In this document: in pieces, positions 7,799-15,731 of the stretch
Layout: each line of letters opens with the position of its first letter
Numbering within the stretch: position 1 is the stretch's first letter
Assembly (NCBI RefSeq): GCF_016862315.1
Contig: NZ_BOMS01000161.1
Location: 1 to 55,537 of the forward strand
DNA: 55,537 nucleotides
Origin: Actinoplanes palleronii
GTDB taxonomy: Bacteria; Actinomycetota; Actinomycetes; Mycobacteriales; Micromonosporaceae
Direction: 5' to 3'
Notes under the pieces: model-generated
What the model saw: the letters and a program-made list of their open reading frames with translations, nothing else
Database searches by the model: none
Told to the model about the DNA's origin: nothing
Position numbers and translations under genes: made by a program

Positions 7799-8235
7799 GC
7801 GAGCTAGTGATCACCCGGATCTTCGACGCCCCCCGCCCGATGGTCTACCGCGCCTTCACCGACCCGGACCAGCTCGCCGCGTGGTTCGGCCCGGTCGGCT
7901 GGTCGGTGCCCCGCGACACCGTCGACGTGGATGCCCGGGTCGGTGGCAAGCAGGTCTTCACCATGGTCAACGACGCGGACCCGTCGATGGCCTCGCCGGT
8001 CAACGCGGTCTTCACCGCGGTGGTCGAGAACGAGCTGCTGGTCGGCGAGGAGGACGTCAGCCACATCCCGGACTTCGGCGCCGCCAAGCTGGTCATGCGC
8101 CTGGAGTTCCACGACGAGGAGGGCGGCCGCACCCGCCTGGTGCTCACCCAGAGCCCGTTCCCGGCCGAGATGGAGACCGGCGCCCGCGAAGGCTGGGGCA
8201 GCAGCTTCACCAAGCTCGACAAGCTCCTCGCCTAA
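7795..8235 (+). CDS. SRPBCC (AHSA1-like) family protein
   Basis: A 146-residue START-like protein: ITRIFDAPRPMVYRAFTDPDQLAAWFGP at the N-terminus and REGWGSSFTKLDKLLA at the C-terminus are the family's ends. Members bind hydrophobic ligands in a helix-grip cavity. In ArsR-SRPBCC pairs the function is mostly unknown, with ligand sensing or detoxification proposed. It is the second gene of the operon, overlapping arsR by 4 nt, and faces the ABC permease convergently across a hairpin-repeat array. Confidence 0.92.
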   Translation: MSELVITRIFDAPRPMVYRAFTDPDQLAAWFGPVGWSVPRDTVDVDARVGGKQVFTMVNDADPSMASPVNAVFTAVVENELLVGEEDVSHIPDFGAAKLVMRLEFHDEEGGRTRLVLTQSPFPAEMETGAREGWGSSFTKLDKLLA

Positions 8236-8247
8236 ATCCAACCCTGT

Positions 8248-8408
8248 GTGGGGAGTAAGGGCGCGCTCCGCACCCAAACTCCCCACGCTCGCGGTGTGAC
8301 CCCCTTGCGTGGGGACTTGGGGTGCGGAGCGCGCCGTAACTTCACACGCTCGTGGTTGACGCCCGTTGCGTGGGGAGTTGGGGTGCGGAGCGCGCCGCAA
8401 CTTCACAC
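8248..8408. repeat. 61-bp hairpin repeat array A (3 units)
   Basis: Three 39-bp hairpin units at 8248-8286, 8309-8347 and 8370-8408 separated by 22-bp conserved spacers (period 61 bp). Each unit has 9-10-bp outer arms (GTGGGGAGT or GTGTGAAGT type), 3-nt internal loops, a 6-bp GC stem and a 3-nt apical loop. Unit 1 has its core in the opposite orientation to units 2 and 3. The array fills the whole gap between the convergent SRPBCC and ABC-permease stops. The same repeat recurs at 14918-15223. Confidence 0.9.
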
Positions 8409-8417
8409 GCTCGCGGG

Positions 8418-10964
8418 TCAGTCGTGGGCGATGGCGGCCAGGACGTTGAGGCGGGCGGCTCGGATGGCCGGTACCACCGCGGCGATGATGCCGACCAGGG
8501 CGGCCAGCGCCAGGTAGGTGCCCATCCGGCCCCACGGCAGCACCAGGGCGGTGATGCCGTCGTCCTTCAGGGCCCGGGTGACCGCCGCGCCCATGCCGGC
8601 GCCGACCACGACGCCGAGCAGTGCGCCGAAGACCGAGATCACCACGGCCTCCACGGTGATCATCCGCATGGTCTGTGCCCGGCCCAGGCCGACCGCGCGG
8701 AGCAGGCCCAGCTCGCGGGTGCGCTCCAGCACCGACAGGGCCAGGGTGTTGACCACGCCGAGGACCGCGATCAGGATGGCCAGTCCGAGCAGGATCTGGA
8801 TCATCGTGATGATCTGGTCGAACTGTGCGGCCTGCTGGTCCACGAACGTCGCCGAGTCGGTCGCGGACACCTCAGGGCTGTCCGCCAGCAGCGCCTTGAC
8901 CTGCGGCAGCACCGCCGAGACCGCGACACCGTCGTCGAGCCGGACGAAACCGACGGTCGGCTGCGCGATGCCGAAGTCCTTGATCGCCGCGGTCGGCAGG
9001 AACAGGTTGCCGGGCAGCGCGTCGTCCGGGTAGACGACCGCGACCGTGTAGGTGTGCGGCTCACCGCGCGAGGTCTGCACGGTCACCTGGGAGCCCGTGT
9101 GCCAGCCGTGCTCGGTGGCGTTCGGCTCGCCGATCGCGATCTGGTCGGCGCGCAGGTCGGTCAGGGTCGCGGCGGCCCCGGTGGTCCGGTACGCCTCGGT
9201 CAGCCCGTGGAAGTCGTCGGTGGCGCTGGCGTACTCCTGCTTGCCGTCGGCCAGCACCAGGTCGCGGTAGAGGCCGGCCGCCGCCCGTACCCCGGGGATG
9301 GTCTTGGTCTTGTCGAGGACCGCCGGATCGTACGTCGGCGGCCGCGCCCCGTTGTCGTCCCCGCTGATCATGATCTCGGCCTTGAGGATCTCCGAGGCGG
9401 ACGCCTTGAGGCTGCTCTTCGCCGAGTCCATCACCACTGTCACGCCGGTGACCAGGGCGATGCCGACCATCAGCGCGGCTGCCGTGATCGCGGTCCGGCG
9501 CGGGTTGCGCCCCGAGTTGAGCCGTCCCAGCCGGCCCGGCACCGACCAGGCGAACACCCGGCCGAGCGCGCTGATCACCGGCTTGCTGATCAGCGGGGTG
9601 AGCAGGGCGACCCCGATGAACGACACCAGCACGCCGCCGAGGATCAGCCACAGGGTCGCGTCGCCGGCGTCGGCGAACAGCCCGACGCCGAGCGCGGCCG
9701 CGCCGGCCGACAGCACCAGGCCGCCGGCGACGCTGAGCCGGGTCAGCGGCCGGTCCGGGATGCTGACCTCCTGCATCGCGGCGATCGGGGCGATCCGGGA
9801 GGCGCGCAGCGCGGGCAGCACGGCGGCCACCACGGTCACCACCAGGCCGACCACGAACGCGCTGAGCACCGCGGAGAGCGGGACACCGACCGAGGCCAGG
9901 GTCAGGTCGGCGAACGCGCCGAACAGCGCGGCCAGCCCGGCGCCCGCGCCGACCCCGGCGGCCAGCCCGAGCACCGCCGCGACCAGGCCGATCGCGACCG
10001 CCTCGACGAGCACCGAGCCGATCACCTGGCGGCGGCTGGCGCCCATCGCGCGCAGCAGGGCCAGCTCCTTGGTCCGCTGGGCCACGATGATCGAGAAGGT
10101 GTTGAGGATCAGGAAGATCCCGACGAACAGCGCCACCCCGGCGAAGCCGAGCAGGATCTGGTTGAAGAAGCTCAACCCCTCCTGGATGCTGTCGGCGCTC
10201 TCCTCGGCGAGCTGCTGACCGGTCTTGACCTGGAAGCCGTCGCCGAGCGCGGCGGCCACCCGGTCCCGCAGGACCTCCGGGCTGACCCCGTCGGCCGCCT
10301 CGACGACCACCGACGAGAACGACCCGGTCGCCCCGAGCATCAGCTGCTGCGCGACCGGGGTGGTGAACGCGACCTCCTGGGTGCCGCCGATGCTGCTGCG
10401 GCCGCCGGAGTAGCCCCAGATGCCGACCAGGGTGAACTGCTTCTTGGGTTCGAGGGTGAGCACGCCGACCCGGTCGCCGAGTTTCAGGCCGCCCAGCTCC
10501 GCCGTCGTCGCGTTGACCGCGATCTCGTCGGCGGCCGTCGGGCCCCGGCCGGAGCGCAGCTCCATCAGCCCGTCCGCGCCGGTCCAGTTGCCGCCGAGGC
10601 GGGGCGGGCCCATCGAGGTGAGGACCTTGCCGTCGCTGCCGATGACTCGGGCGCCGTCGGCGTCGACCCGGCCGGTGGCACTGCGTACCCCGGAAAGGTC
10701 TTTGATTTTGTCGACGGTCGCGGCCGGGAGCGGTGCGGCGACCTCCTCGCCCTCCATCTCGGAGACCGCGACCTTGGGCGTGGCGCTGACCGAGACGTCG
10801 GTCGCCGAGAACGCGTCGGCGAAGATCGCGTCGAACGTGCGGTTGAGCGTGTCGGTGACCACGAACGATCCGGACACGAACATCACGCCCAGCACCACGG
10901 CCAGGCCGGACAGCACCAGGCGCAGCTTGCGGGCGAGCAGGCTCTTCAGCGTGGCGCGCAGCAT
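8418..10964 (-). CDS. ABC transporter permease, MacB/FtsX family (large, two FtsX domains)
   Basis: An 848-residue permease. After an N-terminal membrane anchor (LRLVLSGLAVVLGVMFVSGSFVVTDTL) comes an extracytoplasmic MacB-like core, then an FtsX block of three helices (LLGFAGVALFVGIFLILNTFSIIV onwards). After a second extracytoplasmic region there is a C-terminal FtsX block (ILLGLAILIAVLGVVNTLALSVLERTRELGLLRAVG). Such large permeases export lipids, lipoproteins or peptides, or work mechanically on cell-wall enzymes; the substrate is unknown. The start overlaps the ATPase stop as ATGA. Confidence 0.95.
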   Translation of the reverse strand: MLRATLKSLLARKLRLVLSGLAVVLGVMFVSGSFVVTDTLNRTFDAIFADAFSATDVSVSATPKVAVSEMEGEEVAAPLPAATVDKIKDLSGVRSATGRVDADGARVIGSDGKVLTSMGPPRLGGNWTGADGLMELRSGRGPTAADEIAVNATTAELGGLKLGDRVGVLTLEPKKQFTLVGIWGYSGGRSSIGGTQEVAFTTPVAQQLMLGATGSFSSVVVEAADGVSPEVLRDRVAAALGDGFQVKTGQQLAEESADSIQEGLSFFNQILLGFAGVALFVGIFLILNTFSIIVAQRTKELALLRAMGASRRQVIGSVLVEAVAIGLVAAVLGLAAGVGAGAGLAALFGAFADLTLASVGVPLSAVLSAFVVGLVVTVVAAVLPALRASRIAPIAAMQEVSIPDRPLTRLSVAGGLVLSAGAAALGVGLFADAGDATLWLILGGVLVSFIGVALLTPLISKPVISALGRVFAWSVPGRLGRLNSGRNPRRTAITAAALMVGIALVTGVTVVMDSAKSSLKASASEILKAEIMISGDDNGARPPTYDPAVLDKTKTIPGVRAAAGLYRDLVLADGKQEYASATDDFHGLTEAYRTTGAAATLTDLRADQIAIGEPNATEHGWHTGSQVTVQTSRGEPHTYTVAVVYPDDALPGNLFLPTAAIKDFGIAQPTVGFVRLDDGVAVSAVLPQVKALLADSPEVSATDSATFVDQQAAQFDQIITMIQILLGLAILIAVLGVVNTLALSVLERTRELGLLRAVGLGRAQTMRMITVEAVVISVFGALLGVVVGAGMGAAVTRALKDDGITALVLPWGRMGTYLALAALVGIIAAVVPAIRAARLNVLAAIAHD

Positions 10965-11728
10965 CAGAGCATCACCGGGTCGGCGTGCGTGTCCAGGCGC
11001 TTCATGGTGTCCAGGACGGTGTCGGCGGTCGGGTCCAGCAGCTCGTCGACGATGCTGCCGTCGGCCAGGAAGACCACCCGGTCGGCGTAGCTGGCGGCGA
11101 CCGGGTCGTGGGTGACCATCACGATGGTCTGGCCGTGCTCGCGGACCGAGGAGCGCAGGAACGACAGCACCTCGGCGCCGGACCGGGAGTCCAGGTTGCC
11201 GGTCGGCTCGTCCGCGAAGATCACGTCGGGGCGGCCCATCAGCGCCCGGGCGCAGGCGACCCGCTGCTGCTGGCCGCCGGAGAGCTGGCTGGGCCGGTGC
11301 CCGAGCCGGTCCCGCAGACCGACCGTGTCGATCACGGTGTCCCACCACTGCGGGTCGGCCTTGCGGCCGGCGATGTCCAGCGGCAGCCGGATGTTCTCCG
11401 CCGCGCTCAGCGTCGGCAGCAGGTTGAACTGCTGGAAGATGAAGCCGATCCGGTCGCGGCGCAGCCGGGTCAGCGCCTTGTCGCCGAGCTTGCTCACCTC
11501 GGTGCCGCCGACGTGCACGGTGCCCTTGTCGACCGTGTCCAGGCCGGCCAGGCAGTGCATGAGCGTCGACTTGCCACTGCCGGACGGCCCCATGATCGCC
11601 GTGTACCGGCCGCGGCCGAACTCGGCGGTCACCCCGCGCAACGCGGTCACCTGGGCCTCACCCGAGCCGTAGACCTTCCAGACCTCTTCCGCGCGTGCCG
11701 CCGGGCCGCCGGCATTCGTCGCAGTCAC
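10964..11728 (-). CDS. ABC transporter ATP-binding protein (MacB/LolD type)
   Basis: A 254-residue ATPase with Walker A GPSGSGKST, Q-loop FQQFNLLP, signature LSGGQQQRVACARAL, Walker B VIFADEPTGNLDS and a switch His in VTHDP. It energises the overlapping permease. I chose GTG at 11728 because GGGGGAGA lies 5 nt upstream on its strand; an in-frame ATG at 11764 would add 12 residues. It diverges from the metallopeptidase, with an inverted repeat between them at 11866-11881. Confidence 0.93.
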   Translation of the reverse strand: MTATNAGGPAARAEEVWKVYGSGEAQVTALRGVTAEFGRGRYTAIMGPSGSGKSTLMHCLAGLDTVDKGTVHVGGTEVSKLGDKALTRLRRDRIGFIFQQFNLLPTLSAAENIRLPLDIAGRKADPQWWDTVIDTVGLRDRLGHRPSQLSGGQQQRVACARALMGRPDVIFADEPTGNLDSRSGAEVLSFLRSSVREHGQTIVMVTHDPVAASYADRVVFLADGSIVDELLDPTADTVLDTMKRLDTHADPVML

Positions 11729-11865
11729 GATCGTCTCCCCCTGTGTCGTTCCGGCCTGCTTCATCGGCCGGCCCGCTCAGTCTCTCGGCGGATCCGGCGG
11801 CCGGCGTCCGCCCTGTGGAGTAGTCCGACGCGGAGTTTCCGCTGGGGGAGGCCACTTAGGTCGAT

Positions 11866-11881
11866 TCAGGGTTGTCCCTGA
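11866..11881. promoter_or_regulatory. Inverted repeat between divergent ABC and peptidase genes
   Basis: TCAGGG, TTGT, CCCTGA: perfect 6-bp arms with a 4-nt spacer, in the 233-bp divergent intergenic region. The remainder of the gap shows no gene. It could be an operator for either promoter. Confidence 0.35.
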
Positions 11882-11961
11882 GTGCTAGTGACGTTTTGCC
11901 GACCGTCGCTCGGGGGGACTTGGCGTCTACCGTGGAATCCCCGGCCCTCTGGAGGACCGTC

Positions 11962-12660
11962 ATGACCGCTCGGATCGCCGCTTTCCTGGTACTGCTCCTC
12001 CTCGCGGGGTGCGGGGCGCTCCCACCCGTCGACGACGACCCGACCTCCGGGCCGGCCCCGGCGACCTCAGCCACTGTCGACCTGGACGGCACCGACACGC
12101 CCGAGGAGTTCGCCAAGGACATCAAGTCCGCCCAGGCGGTCGCCGAGCAGTACTGGAAGCAGGTCTTCGACCAGATGGGCGAGACGTTCCAGCCGGTGCG
12201 GGAGCTCATTCCGTACGAACGGGAGGGCGAGGTGGCGTGCGGCAGTGACCCGCTGCCGCTGAACAACGCGGCGTACTGCTCCCGTGGTGACTTCATCGCG
12301 TACGACGTGAACTGGGCGTTCGGGGTGTTCCGCCAGATCGGTGACGCGTTCCTGTTCTACCTGCTCGGCCACGAGTACGCGCACGGCATCCAGGCCCGGC
12401 TCGGCATCAACAAGGAGTTCACCATCCAGCAGGAGCTGCAGGCCGACTGCATGGCCGGGGCGTACATCGGTGACGAGGCGCGCGGCGGGGCGCTGGAACT
12501 GGCCAAGGGCGACACCGAGGAACTCGCCTCGGGGCTGGAGTCGGTCGGGGACGCGCCCGGCCAGCCCTGGTTCGCCGAGGGCTCGCACGGCTCGGCGCAG
12601 CAGCGGATCAACGCGTTCGCCAACGGGTACAACAACTCGCTCAAGTCCTGTGACCTGTGA
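11962..12660 (+). CDS. Lipoprotein zinc metallopeptidase (YpfJ-like)
   Basis: A 232-residue exported lipoprotein. The signal peptide ends in lipobox LLAGC (Cys17), followed by a Pro/Thr/Ser-rich linker. The peptidase core has the zinc motif HEYAH (137-141) and downstream QQELQADCMAGAY, whose Glu is the expected third ligand, matching the neutral zinc metallopeptidase (DUF2342/YpfJ-like) group. The ATG at 11962 follows GGAGGA (11951-11956) at good spacing; the longer open frame upstream lacks support. It probably acts on the outer face of the membrane; substrates are unknown. Confidence 0.9.
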   Translation: MTARIAAFLVLLLLAGCGALPPVDDDPTSGPAPATSATVDLDGTDTPEEFAKDIKSAQAVAEQYWKQVFDQMGETFQPVRELIPYEREGEVACGSDPLPLNNAAYCSRGDFIAYDVNWAFGVFRQIGDAFLFYLLGHEYAHGIQARLGINKEFTIQQELQADCMAGAYIGDEARGGALELAKGDTEELASGLESVGDAPGQPWFAEGSHGSAQQRINAFANGYNNSLKSCDL

Positions 12661-12696
12661 AACGTTGCGTCGACCGGTCCGGGCGGCACCCGGAGA

Positions 12697-13395
12697 ATGA
12701 GGGCTCATCCGACCCCTCGACCCCGGGAGATTCCGCTGAGCGCGACACGACCCACCGCAGTGCTCTTCGACATGGACGGAACGCTGGTCGACAGCGAGAA
12801 GCTGTGGGGTGTGGCGCTGGACGACCTGGCCGCGCGCGCCGGCGGCCGGCTCTCGGCGTCCGCACGGCTCGCGATGGTCGGCACCAGCATGCCGATCAGC
12901 ATGGCGCTGTTCCGGGACGACCTGGGGCAGCCGGACCGGCCCTACGCCGAGGACGTCGCCTGGCTCACCGATCGGGTCGCCGACCTGTTCGCCGACGGCC
13001 TGGAGTGGCGGCCGGGCGCGCGCGAGCTGCTGCACGCGGTGCGGGCGGCCGGCGTGCCGACCGCGCTGGTCACCTCGACCGAGCGGCGGCTGGCCGAGCT
13101 GGCGCTCAAGACGCTCGGCGCGGAGAACTTCGACGTGGTGGTCTGCGGTGACGAGGTGGCGCGGCAGAAGCCGGATCCGGAGCCCTATCTGACGGCGGCC
13201 GGGCTGCTCGGCGTGCCGATCGGGGAGTGCGTGGTGATCGAGGACTCGCCGAGCGGGGTGGGCAGTGCGGTGGCGGCGGGGGCGATCGTGCTGGCGGTGC
13301 CGTCGGATGTCGCGCTGCCGCCGACTGCCGGGGTGCACCTGCGGTCGTCGCTGGGTGGGGTCGACGTGCCGTTCCTCGCTTCGTTGCGCGCCTGA
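12697..13395 (+). CDS. HAD-superfamily phosphatase (beta-phosphoglucomutase/phosphatase-like)
   Basis: A 232-residue HAD hydrolase. Motif I is FDMDGTLVDSE (both catalytic Asp), motif II VTST, motif III the Lys in ARQKPDP and motif IV VIEDSPSGV; a small alpha-helical cap sits between I and II. It should dephosphorylate a small phospho-metabolite. The start is unsure: ATG 12697 gives an unusual HPTPRPREIP head, while a CTG at 12739 after GGGAGA would begin just before the conserved core. It lies 36 bp after the lipoprotein gene and is probably co-transcribed. Confidence 0.88.
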   Translation: MRAHPTPRPREIPLSATRPTAVLFDMDGTLVDSEKLWGVALDDLAARAGGRLSASARLAMVGTSMPISMALFRDDLGQPDRPYAEDVAWLTDRVADLFADGLEWRPGARELLHAVRAAGVPTALVTSTERRLAELALKTLGAENFDVVVCGDEVARQKPDPEPYLTAAGLLGVPIGECVVIEDSPSGVGSAVAAGAIVLAVPSDVALPPTAGVHLRSSLGGVDVPFLASLRA

Positions 13396-13445
13396 CGTTC
13401 CTGGGTCATTTCTCCTTCCGCTCCTGGCGTCATTTTCTCCTTGCG

Positions 13446-13466
13446 TGACGTCATCAATGACGTCAT
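13446..13466 (+). promoter_or_regulatory. Paired TGACGTCA boxes before the RHH gene
   Basis: Two copies of TGACGTCAT (13446-13454 and 13458-13466), each containing a perfect 8-bp palindrome, spaced 12 bp centre to centre and ending 9 bp before the ATG at 13476. Spacing near one helical turn suits cooperative binding by ribbon-helix-helix dimers. Upstream, GTCATTT-CTCCTT occurs twice (about 13406 and 13429). Binding is inferred. Confidence 0.5.
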
Positions 13467-13475
13467 AGTGGAGTC

Positions 13476-13985
13476 ATGGACCTGACGCCGTACCTCGAAG
13501 GGTTGCGGGCCGATCTCGCCGCAACCGCCGCGCCAGGCGGCCCGGAGATTCTCCGGGCCGCCGAGCTGCTGAGTCATTCCCTCGAACCGTCCGCGCGGCT
13601 GGCGCTGCTCGAAGCGCTCTCCGACGCCGCCGCGGAGATCACCACCCGGCTCACCGACGCCACCGTCGAGGTGCGCCTGCGCGGTCGCGACGCCGACCTG
13701 GTCGTCACCCGGATCGCCGCGCCCGCTCCGGATCTCACCGAACCCGCCGTCCCGGATCTGCCGCTGCCGCCGGTCGAGGGTGGCGATCTGGCCCGGCTCA
13801 CCCTGCGGATGCCCGAGGCGTTGAAGACACACGTCGAGCAGACCGCCGCGGCCGAGGGTGTCTCGGTCAACGCCTGGCTGGTCCGGGCGGTCACCACGGC
13901 GATCACCCCACGGCCCGCGACGCCGGTGCCGCCGGTGGGCGGTGCGTGGTCGGGCAAGCGCGTTACCGGCTATTTCCAGGCCTGA
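13476..13985 (+). CDS. Ribbon-helix-helix (Arc/HicB-like) DNA-binding protein
   Basis: A 169-residue protein. Residues about 108-145 (LARLTLRMPEALKTHVEQTAAAEGVSVNAWLVRAV) are a ribbon-helix-helix domain. The N-terminal half is helical with VEVRLRGRDADLVVTRI, of unknown role. No toxin-like partner lies beside it; the DUF4097 gene begins 41 bp downstream in the same direction. It probably binds the paired TGACGTCA boxes and regulates itself and the downstream gene. This pairing of RHH and DUF4097 genes is common in actinobacteria as far as I recall. Confidence 0.82.
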   Translation: MDLTPYLEGLRADLAATAAPGGPEILRAAELLSHSLEPSARLALLEALSDAAAEITTRLTDATVEVRLRGRDADLVVTRIAAPAPDLTEPAVPDLPLPPVEGGDLARLTLRMPEALKTHVEQTAAAEGVSVNAWLVRAVTTAITPRPATPVPPVGGAWSGKRVTGYFQA

Positions 13986-14026
13986 GCTGCTCTTTCCTTC
14001 CTCGGTTCCACTGTCAGGAGAAGATC

Positions 14027-14842
14027 ATGAACTATGAGTTCGACCGTGCCGAGCCGGTCACCGTCGCCCTGCGCGCCATGGCCGGCACCGTCGAGATCGA
14101 CGCCGGCCATCACGAGACGATCCGCGTCGAAGTGATCCCGATCGACGACTCCGAAGCGGGTCGCCACGCCGCCGAGAACACCCGGGTCGTCCTGGAGGGC
14201 GACACCCTGGTGGTGGCCGTTCCGCACCAGGACCGCTGGCGCCTGCGGCGGACCCCGGCGCTGCGGATCACCGCCCGGATCCCGGCCGGCAGCACCCTGA
14301 CCGGCGAGAGCGCGGCCGCGGACGTCCGGGCCGCCGGCCGGTTCCACGACGTGAACCTGAAGCTCGCCTCGGCAGCCGGGCACGTCGCCGACGCCGCCGG
14401 GGACGTGCGCCTGAGCACGGCCAGCGGTGACCTCTCGGTCGGCCGGGTCGGTGGTTCGGCGTTCCTCAAGTCCGCCTCGGGCCGGATCCGCGCCGGCGAC
14501 GTCATCGGTGACGTCACCGCGGGCACGGCGAGCGGCGACATCACCGTGGGTTCCGGGGGCGGTTCGCTCGAGGCCGGCACGGCGAGCGGCGCGATCGCTG
14601 TCGGCTCGCTGTCTCAGGGGCGGGCCCGCATTCGTACGGCCTCCGGTGACGTCACGGTCGGCGTCGCGCCGGGCACGGGGGTGTGGCTCGACTTGAACAC
14701 CGCGGCCGGCCGCAGCAGCACGGACCTCCCGTCACACGGCGACACCACCCCGGCAGCCGGCGGCCCGGGCCTGGAACTGCGGGTCCGCACCGCAAGCGGC
14801 GACATCCGCATCCACCGCGCCACCACCCCGATCGCAGCCTGA
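14027..14842 (+). CDS. DUF4097 family beta-helix protein
   Basis: A 271-residue protein made of short beta-strand repeats: LSTASGDLSV, LKSASGRIRA, TASGDITV, TASGAIAV, RTASGDVTV, RTASGDIRI, roughly one per 17-20 residues. This is the DUF4097 pattern of a right-handed beta-helix or stacked beta structure. No signal peptide or membrane segment is seen, so it is probably cytoplasmic. The ATG at 14027 follows AGGAGAA. It is the second gene of the RHH operon; molecular role unknown. Confidence 0.85.
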   Translation: MNYEFDRAEPVTVALRAMAGTVEIDAGHHETIRVEVIPIDDSEAGRHAAENTRVVLEGDTLVVAVPHQDRWRLRRTPALRITARIPAGSTLTGESAAADVRAAGRFHDVNLKLASAAGHVADAAGDVRLSTASGDLSVGRVGGSAFLKSASGRIRAGDVIGDVTAGTASGDITVGSGGGSLEAGTASGAIAVGSLSQGRARIRTASGDVTVGVAPGTGVWLDLNTAAGRSSTDLPSHGDTTPAAGGPGLELRVRTASGDIRIHRATTPIAA

Positions 14843-14917
14843 CCCCAGTCAGCCCACGCCCACCCGCCCTGGCCCGGGCGACCCCCGCTGTGTCTCGGCC
14901 ACCACCGACCCGACAGC

Positions 14918-15223
14918 CAGCGCCGCACCCAAACTCCCCACGCCTCGCGGGCCGGCGGCTTGTGTGTGAAGTAGTGGCGCGCTCCGCACCCAAACTCCCC
15001 ACGCCTCGCGGGCCGGGCGCTTGTGTGTGAAGTAACGGTGCGCTCCGCACCCGAACTTCACACGCATCGGGGGTCGGGGGTTTGTGTGTGAAGTAGTGGT
15101 GCGGTCCGCGCCGAAACTTCACACGTGTCGTGGGTTGGGGGTTTGTGTGTTAAGTAACGGTGCGGTCCGCACCCGAACTTCACACGCATCGGGGGTTGGC
15201 GCTTGCGTGGGGGTTTGGGCGCG
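14918..15223. repeat. 61-bp hairpin repeat array B (4 full units plus partial ends)
   Basis: Full 39-bp units lie at 14964-15002, 15025-15063, 15086-15124 and 15147-15185, exactly 61 bp apart, with 22-bp spacers. A right half-unit precedes them (to 14941) and a degenerate left half-unit follows (from about 15207). Units pair GTGTGAAGT with ACTTCACAC; the first has an ACTCCCCAC right arm instead. The array sits in the 889-bp gap between convergent DUF4097 and response-regulator genes. The rest of that gap (15224-15601) shows no convincing gene. Confidence 0.9.
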
Positions 15224-15601
15224 ATGCGTGCTCCTTCCCGGCGGGGAGGGGCGGCATGGGTGCGCGATGACCGATCGCGTGCGTTCGTCGCCCCCGGGCG
15301 GGCGGTGGGGGTCCGCGTTGCGGTATCGCGTCCTGCTGCCGTCCCTGTGCGGGCGGCGGACGCACACGTGACCCCGGTCGCGTGCTGCAACCGAATTTGA
15401 AGCCGGCCGAGCGTGTGTTTTGCCGCTCTGCCGGTGCGGAGTGAGTGCTTCTGCAGTCCTGCCGGTGCCGAGGGCGGTCTTCCGCCGCCCGGTCCCGATC
15501 CCGGCCTGACCGGCACGACGGCCCTCGGTGGCGACATCAGCGCCCCGCCGGCCTGGCGTCCGGCCGGGGCCGACGGCGGCTACGAGCGAACCCGAGCAGC
15601 G

Positions 15602-15715
15602 GCCGGACTGGGCCGGGCTGGACCACGCCGGACTGGGCCGGGCTGGACCACGCCGGACTGGGCCGGGCTGGTTGAGCCGGTTGGGGTTGAGCCGGTTGGG
15701 GTTGAGCCGGGTCAG
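15602..15715. repeat. Minisatellites: 25-bp x ~2.8 and 15-bp x ~2.7
   Basis: A 25-bp unit starting GCCGGACTGGGCC repeats at 15602-15626, 15627-15651 and 15652-15670. It is followed directly by a 15-bp unit GTTGAGCCGGTTGGG from about 15671. Both lie just beyond the 3' end of the convergent response-regulator gene. Frames exist but look unlike protein. Confidence 0.8.
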
Positions 15716-15731
15716 GCTGGGGTGGGGTTGG

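Noticed and set aside
8352..11090. 912-residue plus-strand frame across the ABC operon
   Set aside because: It is a shadow of the two well-defined minus-strand genes, with His/Arg/Asp/Gln-rich composition typical of antisense GC-rich DNA.
8248..15223. The regular arrays looked at first like CRISPR (39-bp repeats, 22-bp spacers)
   Set aside because: Spacers are conserved between units and loci, the repeats are long hairpins with varied arms, and no cas genes are nearby.
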